Shown here piece by piece: positions 1 through 5,174 of a stretch of DNA of 5,646 nucleotides. The stretch is taken from positions 1 to 5,646 of the forward strand of contig DAOWCY010000311.1 of assembly GCA_030639305.1 (NCBI GenBank), read 5' to 3'. Below the pieces are notes generated by a model. The model ran no database searches and was not told where the DNA came from. It saw only the letters and a list, made by a program, of their open reading frames with translations. The DNA comes from JAGLQA01 sp023135565 (GTDB taxonomy: Bacteria > Acidobacteriota > Aminicenantia > UBA2199). Every line of letters begins with the position of its first letter. Within the stretch, counting starts at the first letter, position 1. The translations under genes and the position numbers were made by a program.

Positions 1-176
1 ATGTTTCAGTTTCAAGAAACCTTTGAAGAGATAAAATTATATGGTATCATTTTATCTTGTTTTATTGGAAATTCAATAAAGCTATTGGTTATTTTATTGG
101 GGCCGCCAAATGGCACTATTCAAGAGGGGAATGTACTGGTTGCCCTCTTTTAGAACTCATTATAGAAGTGCTCTGG
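1..176. other. Left-edge stretch without a secure gene
   Basis: No convincing gene is seen here. On the plus strand a frame is open from ATG at base 1 to TAG at 151-153 (50 codons). It could be the end of a gene that begins outside the window, because an intrinsic terminator follows 24 bases later, but I recognise no family and the frame may be chance. A possible promoter is TTGAAG (23-28), 16 bases, then TATCAT (45-50); with the terminator at 177-198 it would give a short transcript of about 140 bases. Two weak inverted repeats are present: TTTATTG/CAATAAA (61-67 and 74-80, 6-base loop) and AAGAGGG/CCCTCTT (122-128 and 143-149, 14-base loop). Confidence 0.3.
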
Positions 177-198
177 AATCTCGAAAACGAGATTTTTT
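177..198 (+). terminator. Rho-independent terminator
   Basis: AATCTCG (177-183) pairs perfectly with CGAGATT (188-194) around an AAAA loop, and the stem runs into six T (193-198). This is the classic arrangement of an intrinsic terminator reading rightward. It would end transcription of whatever lies at the left edge and insulate the nuclease gene, whose possible promoter overlaps it. The stem has only three G-C pairs, so it may be of moderate strength. Confidence 0.6.
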
Positions 199-210
199 AA
201 TTACTATAAT
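181..210 (+). promoter_or_regulatory. Possible sigma-70 promoter for the nuclease gene
   Basis: A perfect -10 hexamer TATAAT lies at 205-210. Eighteen bases upstream is TCGAAA (181-186), a 4/6 match to the -35 consensus. Transcription would start near 217 and give a leader of about 155 bases before the ATG at 371, containing the hairpins at 257-351. The -35 element lies within the terminator stem, so the two signals overlap. The surroundings are AT-rich, which makes a chance TATAAT fairly likely; the call rests on position and the absence of a better candidate. Confidence 0.35.
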
Positions 211-256
211 TATTAAGTTAGTTTCCGAAGCGTCATAGCCCGTTCAGAGTTCTTCG

Positions 257-351
257 AGCGCAGTCCCCTCTTCGAGAGGGGTGGCGCTGAGGGGCTTTTT
301 GTTTTTTGCCCCGAAGCGACGGGGTGTGTTAGCCTCCTGCCCGCCGGAGGC
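257..351 (+). repeat. Three tandem GC-rich hairpins in the nuclease leader
   Basis: Hairpin 1 has outer arms AGCGC (257-261) and GCGCT (284-288) and an inner stem CCCCTC (265-270) / GAGGGG (276-281) closed by TTCGA; TTTTT (296-300) follows 7 bases after it. Hairpin 2 is CCCC (309-312) / GGGG (321-324); its left arm can instead pair as GCCCC (308-312) with GGGGC (291-295), so the two folds compete. Hairpin 3 is GCCTCC (332-337) / GGAGGC (346-351), ending 10 bases before the Shine-Dalgarno sequence. The block resembles dispersed palindromic intergenic repeats seen in many uncultured bacteria. It could also act as a leader attenuator, since a stem followed by T residues precedes the gene. Confidence 0.55.
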
Positions 352-370
352 AAAATATTTGGAGCAATAA

Positions 371-3300
371 ATGTTTTTTTTACAGAAAATAGCCGATAAG
401 TTCTTAAAAGAATACGGCGGCGAAATCCACAAAATCGCTTTCGTATTTCCTACCCGCCGCGCCGGTCTCTACTTCCTGCGCCACCTGCAAAAACAAAAAA
501 AAGAAACCGCCTCGATGTGGGCGCCGCCGATCTTTTCTATAAAAGATTTTGCCGCCGGGCTGGCCGGAGTCACTATTCCCGATCAATTAGAACTCATCTT
601 TGCCCTCTACGAGGGGGTGGCACCCCCAGCCTATGAGGGGGGGGCGGCGCCCCCAACCTATGAGGGACCCGGGAACCATATCACTGACCGGATTGACCAA
701 AAAGTTAGTTTTGGCAGCAAGTTTTCACGAAGGATTAGTAAAGAGTTTGCCGACTTTTACCCCTGGGGCAAGATGATTATTTCCGATTTCGACGAAATCG
801 ACAAACACCTCGTAGACGCCGCCGAACTTTTCCGCAATCTGAAAGAATTCAAAGAAATAGAAGATATAAACATAGACGAACAAGCCGGAATCTATCAACG
901 ATATACCGGCTTCTGGGAAGATTTAGGCTCCATGTACCGGGAATTCAACCGGGCGCTAAAAGAAAAAAACAGCGCCTACGAAGGGATGGCTTTCCGCTTT
1001 GCCGCGGAAAATATCAAAGAAATCCTAAAAGCCCCGGCAGACCCCAAGGCAGGGGGGGGAAACCGGGCAGAGGGTTTAACAGCCACCGCCCCGGGCTGGG
1101 AGAAAGCGGTTTTCTGCGGTTTTAACGCCCTGACCCCGGCGGAAGAGACCATCATCCGATTCTTAATAAGCGAAGAAAAAGGAGAGATTTTCTGGGATAT
1201 GGACCACTATTTCGTGGACGACGTCAACCAGGAAGCCGGTTCTTTCTATCGCCGTAACCGGGAATTTTTCGGCAGGGAGCAGGAACAGTGGGTGGAAGAC
1301 CGCCTGCTGGAACCCAAAAACATCGATATCATCGGCGTGCAGTCGAAAGTCAGCCAGGCCAAAGTGCTGGGACTCAAATTAGAGCAGTTAGGACAGGCTC
1401 TCTCCGACCCCGAACACATCGCAGTGGTGCTGCCCGACGAAACCATGCTCTTTCCTGTACTAAACTCCCTGCCCGGCAATATAGAGAAAGTCAACATCAC
1501 CATCGGTTTTCCCTTAGCACAGACACCGGTTTACAGCCTTTTCGACTCGATTTTAGAGATGCAGTGGCGGGCCGCCGAAAGCAGCACCGCCGGGCCGAAA
1601 GCCCAGCCCACAAAAGATTCCCCGGGCAAAAACGCCGCCACCCTGTGGAACAGCGCCCCGGTTTTTTATTACAAAGATGTGCGGAAAATAATGAACCATC
1701 CTTATATCAGGCCTTTTGCCACCGAAGAAATCGGCGCTTTGATGACCCACATCAAAAAAGAGAACCTGATTTATATGGCCGTCGAAGATGTCGCGTCACT
1801 GCCGAAGCCGCTGAAAAACCTATTCAAAATACCCGGCGATTCCCGGCAAATAATCGAACGTTTCCAGGAACTGCTCACTTCTATACGCAGTTTTTATTTG
1901 GAAAATAAACCCGGCCTTTTTGCCACCGACCACGAGTATCTTTATTTTTTTTACACCCTGCTGACCCGGCTGCAAGATTCTCTAAAAAACACCGGTCTGC
2001 AATTGGACATCCGCACGTTCCGCCAATTGCTGTCCGACATCGTAAAAAGCAGCCGTTTACCCTTTACCGGCGAACCTTTAGAGGGCCTGCAAATAATGGG
2101 CGTTTTGGAAACCCAGACCCTGAATTTCAGTAACCTTTTTATCCTCTCCGTGAACGAAGACTACCTGCCGCCGGGGAAAAGCCACCACTCTTTTATCCCT
2201 ACCGAAACCAGGAAGATCATCGGCCTGCCTACCTATAAAGAGAGTGATGCGGTAGCTGCCTATCATTTCTACCGTTTGTTAAAAAATTCGCAAAATGTCA
2301 CCCTGATCTACACCACCGCAGCCGGGGGCTTAGAAAAAAGCGAAAAGAGCCGTTTTATCGAACAACTGCAAATCGAATACGCAGTCAAGAACCCCCAGGC
2401 CCGCATCGAACACCAGGTGATAGATTTTTCTTTTTCACACCCGGAAAACAAAGAAATCCGGGTCGAAAAATCCGCCGCTATTTTAGAGAGACTTGCTGAA
2501 AGATATTATTCCGCTTCGTCGCTGTTGGACTATCTCACCTGCCCGTTAAAATTTTACTTTTCCCACATCCTGAAACTCAAAGAGGAAGAAGAGGTCTTTG
2601 AAAGCCCGGATCAGCGCATAGTGGGCGACATTATCCACGACGTCCTGCATAAATTGTACGGCAGTTACCGGGGCCGGGACGAAGCGCTCTCTTTCAAGGA
2701 GATCGAAACCATACAAGGCCGCGTCGAGCCGGTGCTCACCGCTGTTTACCGCGACACCTTAAAAAGTGGAGATTTGTTTACCGGCAGGAATCGGATTGTT
2801 TTTGAAGTGATCAAACAACTGTTGGACAGTTTTTTTGAAAAAGAGAAGCGGGGTCCCGGTTTCAAGATATTGATGTTGGAAGAGGCAGTAAAAGGGGTGC
2901 GTCTTTCGTTTGCTGCCGATAACGTCGAATATTCGGTGCAGTTAGTGGGGCAGATCGACCGCGTAGACATAGCCGCGGACAACACCTACCGTATTATCGA
3001 CTACAAAACCGGGAAAGTGAATTCTTTGAGCGTAAAAGATTTAGAAGAATTAAGCGGAGCGAAAGCAGCGGAACGCCGGGAGGTTTTCCAGTTATTTTTT
3101 TACCGCTATTTGTTGAGCAAGAGGCTTGCCGGGGACGAACGAAACCGGTACCGTTTAGGCATCTATCCTTTTAAGAAGATGTACGAAGAGTTAAAGTTTG
3201 TTTGCATCGATAAATCGGACGTCATCGGCCCGGAATCGGTAGACTGTTTCGAGCAGGTTCTCATTGACATATTCCGGGAACTTTTCGATCCCGGCGTTCC

Positions 3301-3382
3301 TTTTTCTCCCACCGAAGAGGAGAAGAACTGCGGTTACTGTCCTTACCGGAACCTCTGCGGCAAGTCCGCCAGCGACTATTAG
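371..3382 (+). CDS. AddB-like PD-(D/E)XK nuclease with degenerate helicase half
   Basis: This is a 1003-residue cytoplasmic protein of the AddB/RecB-like family involved in processing double-strand DNA ends for recombination. The N-terminus carries FPTRRAG (26-32) where active helicases have a Walker A motif; no GKT is seen, so the UvrD-like half is probably inactive as an ATPase. Family landmarks follow: FYPWGKM..SDFDEID (129-144), FNALTPAEE (251-259), NHPYI (442-446) and FILSVNEDYLPPG (590-602). The nuclease part has GDIIHDVLH (752-760), D863 in GQIDRVD, D877-Y-K879 in IIDYKTG, and Q907 in FQLFFYRY. Cysteines C724, C987, C990 and C996 match the four-cysteine iron-sulfur clasp of AddB. GGAG (361-364) lies 6 bases before the ATG, and the N-terminus aligns with the family, so the start is good. 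Odd points are an in-frame palindromic repeat at residues 80-101 and polar low-complexity inserts near 222-240 and 401-427. The expected AddA partner is not in the window. A terminator begins at 3383. Confidence 0.92.
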   Translation: MFFLQKIADKFLKEYGGEIHKIAFVFPTRRAGLYFLRHLQKQKKETASMWAPPIFSIKDFAAGLAGVTIPDQLELIFALYEGVAPPAYEGGAAPPTYEGPGNHITDRIDQKVSFGSKFSRRISKEFADFYPWGKMIISDFDEIDKHLVDAAELFRNLKEFKEIEDINIDEQAGIYQRYTGFWEDLGSMYREFNRALKEKNSAYEGMAFRFAAENIKEILKAPADPKAGGGNRAEGLTATAPGWEKAVFCGFNALTPAEETIIRFLISEEKGEIFWDMDHYFVDDVNQEAGSFYRRNREFFGREQEQWVEDRLLEPKNIDIIGVQSKVSQAKVLGLKLEQLGQALSDPEHIAVVLPDETMLFPVLNSLPGNIEKVNITIGFPLAQTPVYSLFDSILEMQWRAAESSTAGPKAQPTKDSPGKNAATLWNSAPVFYYKDVRKIMNHPYIRPFATEEIGALMTHIKKENLIYMAVEDVASLPKPLKNLFKIPGDSRQIIERFQELLTSIRSFYLENKPGLFATDHEYLYFFYTLLTRLQDSLKNTGLQLDIRTFRQLLSDIVKSSRLPFTGEPLEGLQIMGVLETQTLNFSNLFILSVNEDYLPPGKSHHSFIPTETRKIIGLPTYKESDAVAAYHFYRLLKNSQNVTLIYTTAAGGLEKSEKSRFIEQLQIEYAVKNPQARIEHQVIDFSFSHPENKEIRVEKSAAILERLAERYYSASSLLDYLTCPLKFYFSHILKLKEEEEVFESPDQRIVGDIIHDVLHKLYGSYRGRDEALSFKEIETIQGRVEPVLTAVYRDTLKSGDLFTGRNRIVFEVIKQLLDSFFEKEKRGPGFKILMLEEAVKGVRLSFAADNVEYSVQLVGQIDRVDIAADNTYRIIDYKTGKVNSLSVKDLEELSGAKAAERREVFQLFFYRYLLSKRLAGDERNRYRLGIYPFKKMYEELKFVCIDKSDVIGPESVDCFEQVLIDIFRELFDPGVPFSPTEEEKNCGYCPYRNLCGKSASDY
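608..673 (+). repeat. In-frame tandem palindromic repeat inside the nuclease gene
   Basis: Two tandem units of 24 and 27 bases (608-631 and 632-658) plus a partial third (659-673) encode YEGVAPPA, YEGGAAPPT and YEGPG. Each full unit contains a perfect palindrome with a one-base centre: GGGGGTG-G-CACCCCC (613-627) and GGGGGCG-G-CGCCCCC (640-654). The units differ by a T-A to C-G change on both arms, which preserves the stem, and by three extra G. Reading frame is kept throughout. Bases 627-640 recur exactly, inverted, at 3436-3449 downstream of the gene, so this is probably a dispersed palindromic element carried within the coding sequence. Confidence 0.75.
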
Positions 3383-3403
3383 AAGGGGGTGCGCCCCCTT
3401 TTT
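3383..3403 (+). terminator. Rho-independent terminator of the nuclease gene
   Basis: AAGGGGG (3383-3389) pairs with CCCCCTT (3394-3400) around a TGCG loop and runs into TTTTT (3399-3403). It begins one base after the TAG stop (3380-3382), unusually close. Five G-C pairs and the T tract make it a strong intrinsic terminator. Its GGGGGTG...CCCCC core resembles the palindromes inside the gene, so a mobile palindromic repeat may have been adopted as the terminator. Confidence 0.8.
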
Positions 3404-3476
3404 GTTCAAGCATGGTCAGACATGAAATATTCAGGCCCCTCATAGGCTGCGGACGCCGTCCGCCCTTTTTGTTCAA
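3397..3476. repeat. Palindrome plus CCTTTTTGTTCAA repeat pair
   Basis: The 13-base direct repeat CCTTTTTGTTCAA occurs at 3397-3409 and 3464-3476. Each copy directly follows a GC-rich palindrome: the terminator stem at 3383-3400, and GCGGACG-C-CGTCCGC at 3449-3463. CCCCTCATAGGCTG (3436-3449) beside the second palindrome is the exact inverse complement of bases 627-640 inside the nuclease gene. The second unit could also serve as a back-up plus-strand terminator because its stem is followed by CCTTTTT. Confidence 0.65.
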
Positions 3477-3485
3477 CAGCGCTTG

Positions 3486-3510
3486 AAAAACCGGGAAATT
3501 CATTCCCGGT
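3486..3510 (-). terminator. Rho-independent terminator for the toxin-antitoxin operon
   Basis: Read on the minus strand, ACCGGGAA (3510-3503) pairs with TTCCCGGT (3497-3490) around a 5-base loop. The last stem base begins a run of T complementary to A 3490-3486. It lies 107 bases beyond the toxin stop at 3617 with no other credible minus-strand gene between, so it is the natural end of the toxin-antitoxin transcript and protects the convergent nuclease gene from antisense reading. Confidence 0.65.
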
Positions 3511-3557
3511 GAGGGTATTATCCCGGCCCAGGATATTTGATTTTGTTTATCCGGCCC

Positions 3558-3604
3558 TCGCCCAAAATTATCTGATGTCCAAATTGGCCTTCCCCTTTTT
3601 GGCC
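3558..3604. repeat. Rearranged partial copy of a mosaic intergenic repeat
   Basis: Bases 3581-3604 (AAATTGGCC, TTCCCC, TTTTTGGCC) match 4322-4347 almost throughout, with two missing bases and a few differences near the middle. Bases 3558-3565 (TCGCCCAA), followed by AATTATC, resemble the other half of the same repeat at 4351-4371 with an internal deletion. The two halves are in swapped order compared with the 4322-4377 copy. The element lies directly after the toxin gene. Confidence 0.4.
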
Positions 3605-3616
3605 CCTTACCGGTTT

Positions 3617-3979
3617 TCATTTTTCTTGTTCAGGGGTTTCTAATACCAGGGCGACCTTTAACCTACTTTCCAATTCCGAAAAAAGCTCAGCTGGTAAATA
3701 CCCCAATTCCCCGGAAAAAATTGATTTATTAAGCGTAGCTATTTTATCCATTTTGAATACAGATTTCTTCATCAAACCTGTCTCAAGAAAATTTTTATGG
3801 TCGACATCCAGGACAAAATCGGTCTTACTCAATTTTGAAGGAATCACAGACGAAATAAATGCAACAATCACGTCCGGTTTGGCCGGGCTAACCCTGGAAA
3901 TAATTACCGCCGGTCTCCTCTTTGAAGAACTTAAGTCGGTAAAAGGAAATTTTGTTAAAACGAGTGTTCCTCTTTTCAT
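3617..3979 (-). CDS. PemK/MazF-family toxin (probable endoribonuclease)
   Basis: This 120-residue protein is the toxin of a type II toxin-antitoxin pair. Members of the PemK/MazF family cleave mRNA in the cytoplasm unless bound by their antitoxin. The N-terminus has the family signature: KRGTLVL (2-8), KFPFTDLSSSKRRPAVIIS (10-28) with R22-P23, then a strand ending FISS (41-44), where the conserved serine/threonine sits. The second half (GLMKKSVFKMDKIATL, 68-83, and the ELGYL...LFSELESRL tail) matches the longer PemK-like subgroup. The ATG at 3979 is two bases after the antitoxin stop (TAATAATG) and has no good Shine-Dalgarno sequence, so translation is probably coupled to the antitoxin. Length is normal and nothing looks broken. 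The catalytic role is inferred from the family. Confidence 0.88.
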   Translation of the reverse strand: MKRGTLVLTKFPFTDLSSSKRRPAVIISRVSPAKPDVIVAFISSVIPSKLSKTDFVLDVDHKNFLETGLMKKSVFKMDKIATLNKSIFSGELGYLPAELFSELESRLKVALVLETPEQEK

Positions 3980-3981
3980 TA

Positions 3982-4206
3982 TTAATATTTTACTTTAAGG
4001 TCGCTGTCGGAATAAATATCTTCTCTTTCATCATCGAGAAAGTCTAAAGCTCCGCCTTCCTGGACCATTTGATGAATTTCTTCAGTACTGGGGTCAGCCT
4101 CTATCGGCTCAAGGAAGGTGACGATGACCTCCTTTGGAGAGTCTATATCGACTTTTTCTTTCAGCCTGAGATTTCGACCGTCATAAGTTGCTCTTACACT
4201 TAACAT
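3982..4206 (-). CDS. Antitoxin partner of the PemK/MazF-type toxin
   Basis: This small acidic protein of 74 residues precedes the toxin gene, the usual antitoxin position. The N-terminal half, RATYDGRNLRLKEKVDI (5-21) followed by EVIVTFLEP (26-34), looks like a small beta-rich module of the kind seen in short antitoxin-like proteins paired with PemK toxins (resembling the DUF104/AF2212 type). The C-terminal half (residues 36-69) is rich in D and E (DFLDDEREDIYSDSD, 55-69) and probably binds and masks the basic toxin. The frame stays open back to a TTG at 4278, which would give 98 residues. I choose the ATG at 4206 because AGAGGA (4216-4211) lies 4 bases upstream and a consensus promoter lies inside the longer frame, so the TTG would not be on the transcript. 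The family name is uncertain; the antitoxin role follows from position. Confidence 0.78.
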   Translation of the reverse strand: MLSVRATYDGRNLRLKEKVDIDSPKEVIVTFLEPIEADPSTEEIHQMVQEGGALDFLDDEREDIYSDSDLKVKY

Positions 4207-4228
4207 TTTATCCTCTTCATTCACTCTT

Positions 4229-4257
4229 AGATTAATATATTCTTCACTGTTTGTCAA
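4229..4257 (-). promoter_or_regulatory. Sigma-70 promoter of the toxin-antitoxin operon
   Basis: On the minus strand a perfect -35 TTGACA (4257-4252) is followed after 17 bases by TAATCT (4234-4229), a -10 that keeps the most conserved positions (TA---T). The start would be near 4222, giving a leader of only about 15 bases with AGAGGA before the ATG at 4206. Such cassettes are often repressed by their own antitoxin. Candidate operator half-sites are TTGT-CA-ACAA (4251-4260), over the -35, and the palindrome AATATATT (4234-4241) in the spacer, but these are only suggestive. Confidence 0.65.
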
Positions 4258-4306
4258 CAAGCGTGCCGATTTTTTCAAGCCGGTGCGAGAAAAAAGTTTG
4301 TAAACC

Positions 4307-4377
4307 GGTGGCTGGTGGCTGAAATTGTCGCGTCCCCTTTTTTGGCCTTTTCGCCCAATGGCTAAAATTAAGCTTCC
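4307..4377. repeat. Most complete copy of the mosaic intergenic repeat
   Basis: This intergenic segment starts with a tandem 7-base repeat GGTGGCT (4307-4313 and 4314-4320). It continues with AAATTG..TCCCC..TTTTTTGGCC (4322-4347) and TTTCGCC, 4 bases, GGCTAAAATTAA, 2 bases, TTCC (4349-4377). The first part recurs at 3581-3604 and the second at 5334-5362, where 24 of 29 positions agree. On the minus strand it contains a GGCCAAAAAAGGGGACGCGAC string of a kind I associate with intergenic, REP-like sequence in metagenomic genomes. No transposase is present. Confidence 0.55.
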
Positions 4378-4434
4378 GGCAGAAATACCGAAAAATTTCT
4401 ATCTCTATTAAATACTGGCTCGTTTTGGAAAGAT

Positions 4435-5115
4435 TTAAAACATAGCCGCAGCTTCTTTTATATACTTCATCCGTTTCGCCATATAATCCTTGTCATAAGG
4501 TGAAAATGAGATATAACTCTTATCTATCTTATCCCCATATCTCTTCATTACCAATTGCCTATTTATTCTGTCATTAATCCAAATAGCCTCTATTTGTGTA
4601 AACTCTGCTCCCATTCTATTTGTTATCTTACTCTCTTTTGCCATTGTTGGGGAACCATACTTAACTTTAAAAATTGCATATAAATCATTAAAATGTTCTG
4701 GCTCGGTTTCTATCAGAACCGAATGAAATAAAAAGATTTTGGGATTCGCTAACTCAACCTTAAGCCATTCACTGTAACCTTTATTTTTAATTTTCAATTC
4801 TTCTATTGTTTCAATTGGGCATCTAAAACAAAAAATTACATCAACATTGAAATCAATAACCATGTGATTTTTTAAAATCTCGGTCGTTATTAGACTTGTA
4901 CCTTCATGCTCTTTCATTTTGGTGGATATATATGATTTTGTTTTTAATCCAGTCCGCTGCTTTAAAACTTTATCGAAATCTTTTAGATTAACTCCCCATT
5001 TAACCTTCATAAAATGGCTCATATGCGCTTTTTTTACGTCGTCTGAGGCCACTTGAGGTATACTTGTCCCTAAGACAAAACACAAAACAATCATAAATGA
5101 TATAATCTTTTTCAT
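4435..5115 (-). CDS. Exported protein of unknown function
   Basis: I do not recognise the family of this 226-residue protein. It has a good Sec signal peptide: KK at 2-3, a hydrophobic core at about 4-19, and a likely cut after S24 (VAS before DD). The mature part is basic and soluble-looking, with no further membrane segment, so it is probably periplasmic or secreted. Visible features are KWGVNLKDF (39-47), a CFRC pair (C96, C99), an aromatic-rich stretch HFNDLYAIFKVKYGSP (141-156), and a basic C-terminal end. A WG near the start and a later KYG-P segment recall small exported proteins of unknown function in other Gram-negative bacteria, but this is weak. AAGGAG (5127-5122) lies 6 bases before the ATG, fixing the start. 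The gene has its own promoter and is AT-rich, unlike the nuclease gene. No clear terminator follows. Confidence 0.82.
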   Translation of the reverse strand: MKKIISFMIVLCFVLGTSIPQVASDDVKKAHMSHFMKVKWGVNLKDFDKVLKQRTGLKTKSYISTKMKEHEGTSLITTEILKNHMVIDFNVDVIFCFRCPIETIEELKIKNKGYSEWLKVELANPKIFLFHSVLIETEPEHFNDLYAIFKVKYGSPTMAKESKITNRMGAEFTQIEAIWINDRINRQLVMKRYGDKIDKSYISFSPYDKDYMAKRMKYIKEAAAMF

Positions 5116-5145
5116 TTTTAGCTCCTTAAGATTAATTTCTTATTC

Positions 5146-5174
5146 ATAATACTGAATATATTTTTTTTTGTCAA
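5146..5174 (-). promoter_or_regulatory. Strong sigma-70 promoter of the exported-protein gene
   Basis: On the minus strand a perfect -35 TTGACA (5174-5169) is followed after exactly 17 bases by TATTAT (5151-5146), a 5/6 match to the -10 consensus. The spacer begins with a run of eight A. Transcription should start near 5139, giving a leader of about 24 bases that contains the AAGGAG site. This is the best promoter in the window and suggests the gene is transcribed alone. Confidence 0.72.

Noticed and set aside
1..153. Frame of 50 codons starting with ATG at the first base
   Set aside because: It could be a gene end because a terminator follows, but the start coincides with the window edge, no Shine-Dalgarno sequence can be assessed and no family is recognised; kept only as a remark.
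257..351. Known riboswitch in the nuclease leader
   Set aside because: The hairpins are simple palindromes without the conserved unpaired cores of the riboswitch classes I know.
244..432. Minus-strand frame of 62 codons across the nuclease leader
   Set aside because: It reads through the hairpin repeats (TPRRFGAKNKKPLSATPLEEG), a typical artefact of such palindromic repeats, and overlaps the start of the nuclease gene.
608..673. CRISPR-like or simple tandem repeat explanation
   Set aside because: There are only two full units, no spacers and no cas genes, and the units are self-complementary and in frame.
1288..1908. Plus-strand frame of 206 codons inside the nuclease gene
   Set aside because: It is a shifted reading of conserved nuclease sequence, rich in R, H and P as expected of a shadow frame, with no start signal.
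3261..3620. Minus-strand frame of 119 codons whose ATG overlaps the toxin stop by ATGA
   Set aside because: The overlap looks operonic, but the frame runs through the terminator hairpin and the repeats, then 122 bases antisense into the nuclease gene, and the peptide is a low-complexity reading of palindromes (KKGG, GGAPPS). No family is recognised.
3753..3998. Plus-strand frame of 81 codons opposite the toxin gene
   Set aside because: It lies entirely antisense to the toxin and its junction with the antitoxin and has no family features of its own.
4263..4434. Terminator of the exported-protein gene
   Set aside because: Minus-strand sequence after the stop has short complementary bits (CGGTATTTCTGCCG) but no stem followed by a T tract.
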